Assembly: GCF_002163625.1 (NCBI RefSeq)
Contig: NZ_CP020892.1
Span: 3,782,001 to 3,846,000 of the forward strand
Origin: Pseudomonas sp. M30-35
GTDB taxonomy: Bacteria > Pseudomonadota > Gammaproteobacteria > Pseudomonadales > Pseudomonadaceae
DNA: 64,000 bases
Direction: 5' to 3'
A program made the position numbers and the translations under genes. Below, in pieces: positions 53,084 through 64,000 of the stretch (position 1 is the first letter of the stretch; each line of letters begins with the position of its first letter). Below the pieces are notes generated by a model. That model had not been told where the DNA came from and searched no databases. It saw nothing but the letters and a program-made list of their open reading frames with translations.

Positions 53084-54429
53084 TAGTTGAGTCCCTCCAC
53101 TGCCTGCGAGAACATGCGCCCGCGCTCTTCAAAGTTTTTGAACATGTCGAGACTGGCACACGCTGGCGAGAGCAACACAGCATCACCCGACTCAGCCAGT
53201 TCAGCGCTGCGCTGAACTGCTTCTTCCAGGGATTTAACGTGGATCAACGGTGCGGCATCACCCAACGCCTGCGCCAAACGTTCAGCGTCACGACCCAGCA
53301 ACACCACGGCGCGGCAGAAACTGGCGACAGGTTTGCGCAGCGCAGAGAAATCAGCACCCTTGCCATCTCCGCCCGCAATCAATAGCAACTTGCCTTGGAT
53401 GTCGGCGCCTAAGCCTTCAATGGCTGCAATCGCAGCGCCAACGTTAGTCGCTTTGGAGTCATCGTAGTAATTAACCCCCTTGCGCTCACCAACCCATTGG
53501 CAACGGTGCACCAGACCGCTGAATTTCTTCAAGGTCTCCAACATCGCCGCCATCGGCAGGCCAACGGCATGACCTAAAGCCAATGCCGCCAATGCATTTG
53601 ACTGGTTGTGCCCGCCGCGAATTTTCAACTCGCGCACGGGCATCAAACGTTCAAACTTGAAGCCAAGGTACTTCTCACCGTTTTCTTCTATCAGGCCGAA
53701 GCGCTGGAAGTCCGGCTTGCCCAGGCCGTAGCTCCAGCAAGGTACTTGATCGGCAATCAGCGGGCGCGACAGCGCGTCGTCACGGTTAACCACAACCTGC
53801 TTGGCGCCACGGAAAATGCGGTGTTTAGCCAAGTGATAGGCTGGTAAGCCGGTGTAGCGGTCCATGTGGTCTTCGCTGATGTTCAGGCAAGTCGCTACTT
53901 CAGCATTCAGTTGATCAGTCGTCTCCAACTGGAAACTCGACAATTCCATGACGTACAGCTCAATGTCATCGCTCAGCAGATCAAGGGCTGGCGTGCCCAG
54001 GTTACCGCCAACAGCAACTTTTTTACCGGCCGCCGCAGCCATTTCACCCACCAAGGTAGTGACTGTACTTTTCGCGTTGGAGCCGGTGATCGCAATGATT
54101 GGCGCCTTCGCGTGACGTGCGAACAGTTCGATATCACCGGAGATTTTCACCCCACGGCTCGCCGCTTCTTGCAACGCAGGGGTCGAAACCGCGATGCCTG
54201 GGCTAACCAACAACTCACTGGCGCGGCAAAGGAATTCAACGTCCAGATCACCGCAACGCACTTCCACCTGCGGATACTGTTCACGCAAGGTGCTCAGCTC
54301 CGGCGGGTTCGCACGCGTATCAACCACAGCAAAGCGCACACCTTGGCGCGCTAGGAAGCGCACCAGAGACATGCCGCTCTTGCCGAGGCCGACAATAATG
54401 CGGAAGTGATCAGAAGCAATCAGACTCAT
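53083..54429 (-). CDS. murD: UDP-MurNAc-L-Ala-D-glutamate ligase
   Basis: 448 residues. Adds D-Glu. N-terminal VGLGKSGMSLVRFLARQG, ATP loop ITGSNAKSTVTTLV, NISEDHMDRY and the C-terminal DDSKATNVGAAIAA. Frame opens at 54459; MSLIASDHF at 54429 with GAGGA upstream is chosen. Confidence 0.96.
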   Translation of the reverse strand: MSLIASDHFRIIVGLGKSGMSLVRFLARQGVRFAVVDTRANPPELSTLREQYPQVEVRCGDLDVEFLCRASELLVSPGIAVSTPALQEAASRGVKISGDIELFARHAKAPIIAITGSNAKSTVTTLVGEMAAAAGKKVAVGGNLGTPALDLLSDDIELYVMELSSFQLETTDQLNAEVATCLNISEDHMDRYTGLPAYHLAKHRIFRGAKQVVVNRDDALSRPLIADQVPCWSYGLGKPDFQRFGLIEENGEKYLGFKFERLMPVRELKIRGGHNQSNALAALALGHAVGLPMAAMLETLKKFSGLVHRCQWVGERKGVNYYDDSKATNVGAAIAAIEGLGADIQGKLLLIAGGDGKGADFSALRKPVASFCRAVVLLGRDAERLAQALGDAAPLIHVKSLEEAVQRSAELAESGDAVLLSPACASLDMFKNFEERGRMFSQAVEGLN

Positions 54430-54436
54430 TTGGTCC

Positions 54437-55519
54437 TCAGCGCAGTTTAAGTGTGGCAAGGCCGATCAACACCAAAATCACGGTGATGATCCAGAAACGA
54501 ACGATGACGCGTGGTTCAGGCCAGCCCTTGAGTTCAAAGTGATGATGAATCGGTGCCATGCGGAAAACCCGCTTGCCGGTTAGCTTGAAAGATGCGACCT
54601 GAATGATCACCGACAGGGTTTCCATCACGAACACGCCGCCCATGATGAACAGCACCACTTCCTGACGCACGATCACGGCAATGGTGCCCAGCGCTGCACC
54701 CAATGCCAGCGCGCCAACGTCGCCCATGAACACTTGGGCTGGGTAAGTGTTAAACCAGAGGAAGCCCAAGCCAGCACCCACCAACGCAGCGCAGAATACG
54801 ATCAGCTCGCCAGCACCCGGTACGTATGGAATCAACAGGTAATCGGCAAACTTCACGTTACCCGACAGATAGCAGAAGATGCCCAGCGCGCCGCCAACCA
54901 TTACCGTTGGCAGAATGGCCAGGCCATCGAGGCCGTCAGTCAAGTTGACCGCATTGCTTGAGCCGACAATAACCAGATAAGTCAGGATCACGAAGCCAGC
55001 GCCCAAAGGGATGCTGACATCTTTAAGCAATGGCAGGATCAGCGTGGTTTCGACCGGCGTTTGCGCAGTGACGAAAAGAAAGATTGCCGCGCCCAGACCA
55101 AATACCGACTGCCAAAAATACTTCCAGCGGCTCGGCAAACCACGTGAGTTTTTCTCGATCACTTTGCGATAGTCATCAACCCAGCCGATGGCACCGAACA
55201 GCAACGTAACCGCCAGAACCACCCACACATAACGGTTGCTCAGGTCTGCCCAAAGCAAGGTACTGATGGCAATCGCCGAAAGAATGAGTGCGCCGCCCAT
55301 GGTAGGCGTACCTTTTTTCGACAGATGCGACTGCGGGCCATCATTGCGCACCGACTGGCCAATCTGACGGATTTGCAGGGTGCGGATCATCCACGGACCC
55401 AGGCACAGCGACAGCGCCAGTGCTGTAAGCACACCCAGGATCCCGCGCAGTGTCAGGTATTGAAACACTGCGAAGCCCGTGTGGAACTGTTGCAGGTATT
55501 CAGCCAGCAGCAGCAGCAT
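54437..55519 (-). CDS. mraY: Phospho-MurNAc-pentapeptide transferase (lipid I synthase)
   Basis: 360 residues, ten membrane helices. Transfers phospho-MurNAc-pentapeptide to undecaprenyl phosphate. Catalytic motifs [22 protein letters not shown] and [18 protein letters not shown] overlaps the murF stop (TAATG). Confidence 0.97.
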   Translation of the reverse strand: MLLLLAEYLQQFHTGFAVFQYLTLRGILGVLTALALSLCLGPWMIRTLQIRQIGQSVRNDGPQSHLSKKGTPTMGGALILSAIAISTLLWADLSNRYVWVVLAVTLLFGAIGWVDDYRKVIEKNSRGLPSRWKYFWQSVFGLGAAIFLFVTAQTPVETTLILPLLKDVSIPLGAGFVILTYLVIVGSSNAVNLTDGLDGLAILPTVMVGGALGIFCYLSGNVKFADYLLIPYVPGAGELIVFCAALVGAGLGFLWFNTYPAQVFMGDVGALALGAALGTIAVIVRQEVVLFIMGGVFVMETLSVIIQVASFKLTGKRVFRMAPIHHHFELKGWPEPRVIVRFWIITVILVLIGLATLKLR

Positions 55520-56898
55520 TAGTGTTTCTCCCCAGACGTGCCACAAAGCGCCGCCACGATGTTTTCCATCGCGGCGCTGCGTGAACCTTTAATTAGAATT
55601 GTTGTGTCGCTGCTCTCAGCTTTCAGGGCTTCGATCAGACTGGCTTGATCGGCGAAATGCCGACCATTTTCTGCAAACTCTTCTACCGCATAAGTCATCA
55701 GCGGGCCGACGGCGTAGAGCGCATCAACCTTACCTTTGGCGTAGTGCCCAACATCACGGTGGCTTTGCTCAGCCCAGCCGCCCAGCTCGCCCATGTCACC
55801 CAAGACCAGTACTTTGTGTCCTGAAAAACCGGAGAGGATGTCAATCGCCGCACAAATTGACGCAGGATTGGCGTTGTAGCTGTCATCGATCACGCGCATG
55901 CCAGTGTCAGTCAACTGCGCTACAGCGCGGCCTTTGACCGGAAGCAATGCTTCAAGGCCAGTTTTGATATCAACCAACGGAACGGACAACGCGCTAGCAG
56001 CCGCAGCCGCAGCCAAGGCATTGCCGACGTTGTGCTCACCGAGCAAATTGAGCTGTATACGCGCCTGCCCATGCTCGCTGTGCAAATGGAAATTTGAGCA
56101 GCCACGGCAGTCGCGAGCGACCTCACTGGCAAAGAAATCAGCCTCACTGTTGTGCACCGAGAAGCTCAGCAGCGCCCTGCCCTTGGCCTTTTCAGCCCAT
56201 GTAGCGAATGCTTTATCGTCAAGATTGAGCACTGCCACGCCGCCAGCATCGAGGCCTTGCAAAATCTCGCCCTTGGCTTCAACAATTTTTTCGGGGCCGC
56301 CAAACTCACCCACATGCGCAGTACCGGCATTGGTGATGATGGCAACATGCGGCTTGGCCAAGGCCACGGTGTAAGCGATTTCACCTACCCCGGATGCGCC
56401 CAACTCGATCACCGCCGCCTTATGCTCCGGTCCCAACTCCAGCAGAGTCAGTGGAGCACCCAGCTCGTTATTCAGGTTGCCGCGAGTGGCCAACACCGCA
56501 TCGCCATGTTCAACAAAGGCTTCGCGCAGGATACTGGCGAGCATTTCCTTAACAGTGGTTTTACCGCTGGAACCAGTCACCGCGACCAAAGGTCCACCAA
56601 ACGCCTGACGATTAAGTGCGCCCAGCTGCCCCAAAGCACGGCGCGTATCAGCGACGAGCAACTGTGGCAGCGGCGAGTTCGGCACTTCACGCTCGACCAG
56701 TGCGGCGACTGCGCCCTTGGCGCTCACTTCCGACAGGTAATTGTGTCCATCAAAGTTCGGCCCGGTCAGCGCCACAAACAATTGCCCGGGTTTGATCGAA
56801 CGGCTATCAGTGCCGACAGCAGCAAAGGCGCAATCCTGGCCTATCAGCCGCGCATTCAGTGCCTCAGTGATTTCGCTCAGTCGCAGGGCCTTAAGCAT
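55519..56898 (-). CDS. murF: UDP-MurNAc-tripeptide-D-Ala-D-Ala ligase
   Basis: 459 residues. Adds D-Ala-D-Ala, the last cytoplasmic precursor step. ATP loop [34 protein letters not shown] and [17 protein letters not shown]. Start overlaps the murE end by eight bases. Confidence 0.96.
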   Translation of the reverse strand: MLKALRLSEITEALNARLIGQDCAFAAVGTDSRSIKPGQLFVALTGPNFDGHNYLSEVSAKGAVAALVEREVPNSPLPQLLVADTRRALGQLGALNRQAFGGPLVAVTGSSGKTTVKEMLASILREAFVEHGDAVLATRGNLNNELGAPLTLLELGPEHKAAVIELGASGVGEIAYTVALAKPHVAIITNAGTAHVGEFGGPEKIVEAKGEILQGLDAGGVAVLNLDDKAFATWAEKAKGRALLSFSVHNSEADFFASEVARDCRGCSNFHLHSEHGQARIQLNLLGEHNVGNALAAAAAASALSVPLVDIKTGLEALLPVKGRAVAQLTDTGMRVIDDSYNANPASICAAIDILSGFSGHKVLVLGDMGELGGWAEQSHRDVGHYAKGKVDALYAVGPLMTYAVEEFAENGRHFADQASLIEALKAESSDTTILIKGSRSAAMENIVAALCGTSGEKH

Positions 56899-58368
56899 GC
56901 GCTACCTCCCAAGCAGACAAGGCTTTCGCCGCTTCCTGCAAGTCGGAAAATGGCTGACGCACACCGTTAATCTCCTGGTAGTCCTCGTGGCCCTTACCGG
57001 CCAGCACCACCACATCGTCGCTGTTTGCCGCGCCGATCACTTGGGCGATGGCCACGCCGCGGCCAGCAATGAACCGTGCGCTGTCAGCATTCGCCAAACC
57101 GTCATGAATATCGGCGAAGATTTGCTCAGGTTTCTCGCTACGTGGATTGTCATCAGTGACGATGACTTGATCAGCCAAGCGCTCAACAACGGTTGCCATC
57201 AGCGGACGCTTGCCGCGATCACGGTCGCCGCCACAGCCAAACACGCAGAGCAGTTTGCCCTTGACGTGTGGGCGCAAGGCTTCGAGTACCTTTTCCAGGG
57301 CATCCGGCGTGTGCGCGTAGTCAACGACAACCAGCGGCTGCTTGACCCCAGCAACATCTACTCCACCAAGGCGCTGCATACGACCAATTGGCCCCTGCAA
57401 GCCTGGCAAGACTTTAAGAATTTCATCCAGTGCGTAGTCCAGCCCGAGCAAAGCCCCAACCACTGCGAGCAAATTGCTCAGGTTGAAACGGCCCAACAAT
57501 GAACTGCGCAGACTGCCTTCGCCGCGCGGGGTGACCAATGTGGCGCGCACGCCTTGGTCATCAAACTGTATGTCGCGGCAATGCAGATAGGCGTCAGAGT
57601 TATCCAGGCTGTAACTGATCAAGCGTGACTCATGCTTTTGCAGCGCCAATTGCTGACCAAATGCATCATCAAGATTAATCACCCGGCAACGCAGGCTCGA
57701 CCAATTAAACAGCTTGGCCTTGGCAGCGGCGTAAGCTTCCATCGTACCGTGATAATCAAGATGATCACGGGACAGGTTGGTGAACACCGCGACGTTGAAA
57801 TCAAGCGCAGCAACTCGACCTTGGTCAAGCCCGTGCGAAGACACTTCCATCGCCAATGCCCGCGCCCCTGACTTTTTCAGGTCAGCAAGCACTGCTTGTA
57901 CACCAATTGGATCTGGCGTGGTGTGCAGACCTTGAGCCAGACCGTTATAAAAACCATTGCCTAACGTGCCGACAATTCCACAGCGCTCGCCAAGGGTGTC
58001 AAGCGCCTGCGCCAGCAACTGGCTGACACTGGTTTTACCGTTAGTGCCGGTGATGCCAACCATGTGCAAGCCGCGACTAGGTTCGCCATAAAAGCGTCCA
58101 GCGATGGCCGACAACTGACCCGCCAAATCCTTGATTGCAACCAGCTCGGCTTTATCGACACTCATATCGAAAGCGCCGCCAGCTTCATAGGCCACTGCAG
58201 CTGCACCACGCTCAAGCGCATCGGCAATGTGCTCGCGGCCATCTTGATTGAGCCCCGGCACCGCCAAAAACAGATCGCCCGGACGCACTTTGCGGCTGTC
58301 CAGAGTCAGTTCGCGGATCAAAACGCTGCTGCTAGCTTTGGGCAACAGCTGATTAAGAGGCATTGGCA

Positions 58369-58369
<1 letters not shown>
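56891..58369 (-). CDS. murE: UDP-MurNAc-tripeptide synthetase
   Basis: 492 residues. Adds meso-diaminopimelate; the C-terminal signature DDNPRSEKPEQIFADI contains the DNPR motif that selects diaminopimelate over lysine. ATP loop GITGTNGKTSVSQLLAQ. Start ATG 58369 overlaps the ftsI stop (TAATG); an ATG at 58363 is also possible. Confidence 0.96.
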
Positions 58370-60385
<2,016 letters not shown>

Positions 60386-60389
<4 letters not shown>

Positions 60390-61333
60390 CGCAGCTTCTC
60401 CGCGATACGCATGACAGCGCTACGCGAGCGCGGATTAGCCTTGAGTTCGGCTTCAGATGCGAAAACCGGCTTACCTATAAGCTTCAGACGTGGCTCAAAG
60501 GCTTTTGGAATGATTGGCAAGTCACGCGGCAATTTGTCTTGCTCGCCTTTGGCGTGCTTGCGCATGAACTGCTTAACAATTCGGTCTTCCAGCGAGTGGA
60601 AGCTGATCACCACAAGACGACCACCGACCTCAAGAGTCTCCAGCGCAGCATCAAGCCCCAGGTGCAAATCACCCAGCTCGTTGTTGATAAAAATGCGCAA
60701 GCCTTGGAATGCACGCGTGGCCGGGTTTTTACCCTTTTCCCAGGCAGGATTGGCGACGGTTAGCACTTGAGCCAGATCAGCGGTACGCTCAAACGGCTGC
60801 TCTGCACGACGCATAACCACGGCGCGCGCCATGCGTTTTGAAAAACGCTCTTCGCCGTACTCTTTAAAAACCCGGGCAATTTCTTCCTCGCTGGCACTGG
60901 CAATCCACTGCGCAGCGCTCACGCCGCGTGACGGATCCATGCGCATATCCAGCGGACCGTCATTGAGAAAGCTAAAACCGCGAGTGGCGTCATCCAGCTG
61001 AGGCGAGGAAACACCCAGATCCAGAAGAATGCCGCTGACCTTACCCGACAGGTCGCGGACAGCCGCCTCAGCAGAAAGTTCCGCAAAACTTCTCTGTACA
61101 ACGACAAAGCGGCCGTCTTCGGCCGCTAGCGCATTCCCTGTGGCGATTGCCAGGGGGTCTTTATCGAACCCCAGCAATTGGCCATCAGGGCCTAGTGACT
61201 CGAGTATGAGCCGACTGTGTCCGCCTCTGCCGAAGGTGCCGTCCATATAGCGACCATCCGCGCGCACAGCCAGCCCTTCGACAGCCTCGTCGAGTAGCAC
61301 GGTTATATGGCGGAAATCACTATTCATAGTCAC
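60386..61333 (-). CDS. rsmH: 16S rRNA m4C1402 methyltransferase RsmH (MraW)
   Basis: 315 residues. Methylates N4 of C1402 in 16S rRNA; the partner 2'-O methylation at the same base is by rsmI, also in this window. Motifs [15 protein letters not shown] and [23 protein letters not shown] at 61333 overlaps the mraZ stop (GTGA); an ATG at 61327 is an alternative. Confidence 0.96.
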
Positions 61334-61785
61334 AGGATCAGGTCACGTAGATCGTCAGACAAAGCACCCGGTTGCTTGATGGCAGCCAAATCGGCATCTG
61401 CCACTGCATTCCAGGAATCTTCATCCCACAATTGAAATTTATTGAGTTGGCCGACCAACATGGCGCGCTTGTCCAGCTTGGCGTATTCGCGCAAGCGTGG
61501 CGGCACCAAGAAACGACCACTGGCATCAAGCTCCAGGTCAACCGCGTTACCGATCAACAAGCGCTGCAAACGACGGTTTTCTTCACGAAAGGAGGCCAGC
61601 TCACGAAGCTTGGCTTCAATCAGCTCCCACTCAGGCAGTGGATACACACACAAACAAGGGTCAATCGCATCAATCGTGATGATTAACTGGCCAGCACAGC
61701 GCGACACGAGCTCGTCCCGATACCTGCTAGGCATCGCGAGTCGACCTTTTGCGTCGAGACTTATGGTGTTGGCTCCGCGAAACAC
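61330..61785 (-). CDS. mraZ: Transcriptional regulator MraZ
   Basis: 151 residues, two AbrB-like domains with the DxxGR signature ([15 protein letters not shown] and [18 protein letters not shown]). In E. coli it represses the dcw operon by binding tandem TGGGN repeats, which are present upstream here. GTG start with GAGGAAACG before it. Confidence 0.96.
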   Translation of the reverse strand: MFRGANTISLDAKGRLAMPSRYRDELVSRCAGQLIITIDAIDPCLCVYPLPEWELIEAKLRELASFREENRRLQRLLIGNAVDLELDASGRFLVPPRLREYAKLDKRAMLVGQLNKFQLWDEDSWNAVADADLAAIKQPGALSDDLRDLIL

Positions 61786-61817
61786 GATTGCGTTTCCTCT
61801 CTTGTTTAGCTATCCAT

Positions 61818-61852
61818 GCCCAAAAAACCCACTTTTCGCCACTTCTTACCAC
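61818..61852 (-). promoter_or_regulatory. MraZ box
   Basis: On the minus strand four repeats GTGGT, GTGGC, GTGGG, TGGGC, each separated by exactly five bases, just downstream of the promoter. Matches the MraZ operator (TGGGN with N5 spacers), one repeat more than the usual minimum. Confidence 0.85.
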
Positions 61853-61860
61853 CTGCGCAC

Positions 61861-61890
61861 ACTATAGGAACGCGCATGCCCCACCGTCAA
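61861..61890 (-). promoter_or_regulatory. Sigma-70 promoter of the dcw operon (Pmra)
   Basis: TTGACG (61885-61890), 18-base spacer, TATAGT (61861-61866) on the minus strand, directly before the MraZ box and about 75 bases before the mraZ start. Confidence 0.8.
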
Positions 61891-62095
61891 GGTGCTTAAA
61901 CAGGGAAAAATCCTTATAGAACGGAGATTTAGCGAATTTTACGAAGGTGGGAGAACAGCTTAAGTCGACATTCAAGAGTCAAATGTCAGCACACGCAAAC
62001 ATCTACACTTCAAACTTAAAGTAGTTTATTAAGAGTAAGATTATTTGGGTATTAGAATCGCGAGGAAGAACACCAAGCGTACTACCAGGAAGAAA

Positions 62096-62455
62096 GGTGG
62101 AGAGTCGATCTGTAAGCCGGGTTCTGTCGAGGACAGTCATTCCTCTACGACGTACATCACTGCACGCCTTTAGCAACCTACCCGGTTTCAGCGCGGGCCA
62201 CGCCAATGAAACCCTATTTGGTCTTGCTCCGAGTGGGGTTTGCCTAGCCACGGACTGTTACCAGCCGCGCGGTGCGCTCTTACCGCACCTTTTCACCCTT
62301 ACCGGCGCCGAAGCGCTTAGGCGGTTGTTTTCTGTGGCACTTTCCGTAGGCTCACGCCTCCCAGGGGTTACCTGGCACTCTGCCCTATGGAGCCCGGACT
62401 TTCCTCCCCCGCACTTCTTGCGAAGCACAGCAGCGACTGTCCGATCGACTCTCCG
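62096..62455 (-). ncRNA. rnpB: RNase P RNA, type A
   Basis: Catalytic RNA that matures tRNA 5' ends. The minus strand begins near AGAGTCGATCGGACAGTCGC, has GAGGAAAGTCCGGGCTCC (conserved region I), GGTAAGGGTGAAAAGGTGCG, and ends AACCCGGCTTACAGATCGAC, which pairs with the 5' end. Its position before mraZ is conserved in pseudomonads. Ends are approximate. Apparent ORFs over it are shadows. Confidence 0.96.
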
Positions 62456-62611
62456 CCGCATAGGGTAATTGCACTTGCCCATTAGAACAAGCGTAACCGA
62501 GCACTGACGCGGCAAAAACCCAAATGTCGACGGTAAAACCAGCAATCAAGCATGCCGCAAATGACGACTCAAACTCTGCGCATAGCCGCCCAAACGATAC
62601 GCCTGAGCCTG

Positions 62612-63484
62612 TTACTCTTCAGCTTGGCGCTCCAGCGCCAGTTGATAAAGCAAGTTCTTGCGCACACCGGTAATTTCAGCCGCCAAGGCCGCCGCTCGCT
62701 TCAATGGCATTTCTTTTAATAGCAAGTCGAGCACCCGCACCGCCTCAGCACTGACCGCAGCATCCCCTTCAGGCGCCTGCCAGCCAGCAACCAACACAAC
62801 ACATTCGCCGCGTTGCTGATTGGAATCCGCCGCCACCCAAGCGCTCAACTCGGCCAAGGGCAAGCCTTTGAGCGTTTCAAAGGTTTTGGTCAATTCACGG
62901 GCCAGCAACGCCGGACGCTCATCGCCAAAGATTGAACGCATATCTTCGAGACACTCGGCAATCCGGTGCGGCGCCTCATAAAAGATCAACGTGCGCGATT
63001 CCTCTTTAACCTGCTCAAGGCGCGAGCGGCGGCCCACCGACTTAGCAGGTAAGAACCCCTCAAATATAAAGCGATCCGAAGGCAAGCCAGCAGCCGATAG
63101 CGCGGCAATTAACGCACAGGCACCCGGCACCGGCACCACCGCGACACCCGCAGCACGCGCTTGGCGAACGAGGTGATAACCCGGATCGGAAATCAATGGC
63201 GTGCCCGCATCGGAAATCAACGCGACATCTTCACCCGCCTGCAGACGCTGCAAAAACTTACCGCCATGATCACGCTCATTATGCTCATGACACGCCGCCA
63301 ACGGCGTAGTCAGACCAAAGTGTTGCATCAAGCGCGCCGAATGCCGGGTATCCTCAGCGGCGATAAGCGCTACATCACTGAGCACCTTCAACGCACGAGC
63401 ACTTATATCTTCAAGGTTACCAATGGGCGTTGCGACCACATAAAGCGTGCCCAAACCTGAACTCAACGCATCTGTAGAAGTCAC
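62612..63484 (-). CDS. rsmI: 16S rRNA 2'-O-methyltransferase RsmI
   Basis: 290 residues. Methylates the ribose of C1402 in 16S rRNA with SAM. Motifs [30 protein letters not shown] and [16 protein letters not shown]. The frame stays open to 63727 through a repeat element; the GTG at 63484 with GAGG eight bases upstream matches the family length. An ATG at 63517 is also possible. Confidence 0.94.
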   Translation of the reverse strand: MTSTDALSSGLGTLYVVATPIGNLEDISARALKVLSDVALIAAEDTRHSARLMQHFGLTTPLAACHEHNERDHGGKFLQRLQAGEDVALISDAGTPLISDPGYHLVRQARAAGVAVVPVPGACALIAALSAAGLPSDRFIFEGFLPAKSVGRRSRLEQVKEESRTLIFYEAPHRIAECLEDMRSIFGDERPALLARELTKTFETLKGLPLAELSAWVAADSNQQRGECVVLVAGWQAPEGDAAVSAEAVRVLDLLLKEMPLKRAAALAAEITGVRKNLLYQLALERQAEE

Positions 63485-63531
63485 TGCACACGCCTCATTT
63501 ATCACTAAAACGCGCATTGTAGCCCGTTTAT

Positions 63532-63672
63532 GGAATCTTCTGAAAAAAGTAGCGAGCGCTGGGAATACAAGGCGAAAAGGTGCGAAAAAGCGCAGTTTAG
63601 TTGTCCTAAATGAGCATTTTGAGCAGTTTTTCAACGCAGTAATACCTAGCGCAGTAGTTTTTAAGAGGTTCC
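63532..63672. mobile_element. Miniature inverted-repeat element, copy 2
   Basis: 141 bases with imperfect ends ggaatcttctgaaaaa and tttttaagaggttcc; the core cctaaatgagcattttgagc and end gcgcagtagttttt match copy 1 at 35118-35271. It lies between the divergent rsmI and lpoA genes and so may supply or disrupt promoter sequence. TTAG follows its right end as in copy 1. Confidence 0.75.
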
Positions 63673-63752
63673 TTAGCTCTGCTGAGATCGCACCTTCGGC
63701 ATAGCTTGGGTACAATTCAACTCTCATTTGATCAAGTATCAGGAACGCTTAC

Positions 63753-64000
63753 ATGATCGCCCGCCTGCGCCCGCTTCTCCTCCTTTGCTTAGTCGGCTTG
63801 CTTGCCGCCTGTGCCAGCTCATCAAACTCTGTCGGTGAACTACCGCGCACACCTCAAGCCAGCATCGAGCAATTGCTCCAGCAGGCAGGTGATGCACAAA
63901 CCGAGGAAGCCAATTTATTGCGCTTGTCGGCAGCTGACCAATCCTACAAACAAAAGGACTTTGGCCGCGCCAGCACTATCCTTGAACAAGTTCAGCTTGA
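63753..64000 (+). CDS. lpoA: Penicillin-binding protein activator LpoA, 5' part
   Basis: Translated by hand to the window edge (82 codons). Signal peptide MIARLRPLLLLCLVGLLAAC with lipobox cysteine 20, then a helical TPR-like start (EEANLLRLSAADQSYKQKDF). This is the LpoA/YraM outer-membrane lipoprotein that activates PBP1a; its place divergent from rsmI is conserved. AGGA precedes the ATG. Truncated by the window end. Confidence 0.85.
   Translation, partial: MIARLRPLLLLCLVGLLAACASSSNSVGELPRTPQASIEQLLQQAGDAQTEEANLLRLSAADQSYKQKDFGRASTILEQVQL

Noticed and set aside
62097..62468. Open frames in both directions over 62097-62545
   Set aside because: They lie in rnpB, an RNA gene.
63485..63727. 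N-terminal extension of rsmI
   Set aside because: The extension is translated repeat element and is absent from the family; GTG at 63484 has a good ribosome site.

Overview
The window is a continuous piece of chromosome from a Pseudomonas (Gammaproteobacteria), probably one of the lower-GC species. The evidence is the division and cell wall cluster in Pseudomonas order on the minus strand (mraZ-rsmH-ftsL-ftsI-murE-murF-mraY-murD-ftsW-murG-murC-ddlB-ftsQ-ftsA-ftsZ-lpxC, then secA and argJ), an rnpB gene just upstream of it, and a groES-groEL / ampG / yajQ / panE block that I recall in nearly the same order in P. aeruginosa (about PA4384 to PA4423). No prophage, CRISPR array, tRNA gene or complete insertion sequence was seen.

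Layout. 1-3190: a truncated YbaK-type deacylase, leuA with a leucine-rich leader that looks like an attenuator, and a divergent AraC-type regulator. 3294-6963: a putatively Fur-controlled operon for a di-haem lipoprotein, an imelysin-like lipoprotein and a Tat-exported DUF1513 protein. 7159-8798: a chemoreceptor gene broken by a frameshift. 9038-13281: an RND efflux adaptor and pump. 13393-20729: a small exported protein, groEL-groES with a sigma-32 promoter, fxsA, a HugZ-like protein, an SDR enzyme and two tandem DUF481 outer-membrane genes. 20728-30951: an alkyltransferase-like DNA repair protein, ampG, inaA, mscS, yajQ, a response regulator with a degenerate GGDEF domain, panE, a histidine kinase, a cobalamin adenosyltransferase and a pseudouridine synthase. 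31146-36379: a methyltransferase, colS-colR, an AEC permease and an HPP-CBS protein. 36472-42222: a Nudix-ThiE fusion, a GST, argJ and secA. 42344-43809: a LytM-type peptidase and dciA, divergent. 43954-61785: lpxC and the dcw cluster. 62096-64000: rnpB, rsmI and the start of lpoA.

How the genes work together. The dcw genes build UDP-MurNAc-pentapeptide (murC to murF, ddlB), lipid I and II (mraY, murG), polymerise and crosslink them at the septum (ftsW, ftsI with ftsL and ftsQ) and place the Z ring (ftsZ, ftsA). lpxC commits the cell to lipid A. AmpG recycles muropeptides, and LpoA activates a penicillin-binding protein. Many neighbouring genes overlap by 1-11 bases, which suggests translational coupling.

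Most notable observations: (i) a leucine-codon-rich leader ORF before leuA with mutually exclusive hairpins, the last covering the leuA Shine-Dalgarno sequence and lacking a U-run, so control is probably at translation; (ii) two copies of a 140-155 bp miniature element with terminal inverted repeats at 35118 and 63532; (iii) the broken chemoreceptor; (iv) a sigma-32 promoter and structured leader before groES; (v) a four-repeat MraZ box downstream of a clear promoter before mraZ. Gene numbers from other strains are from memory and were not checked.
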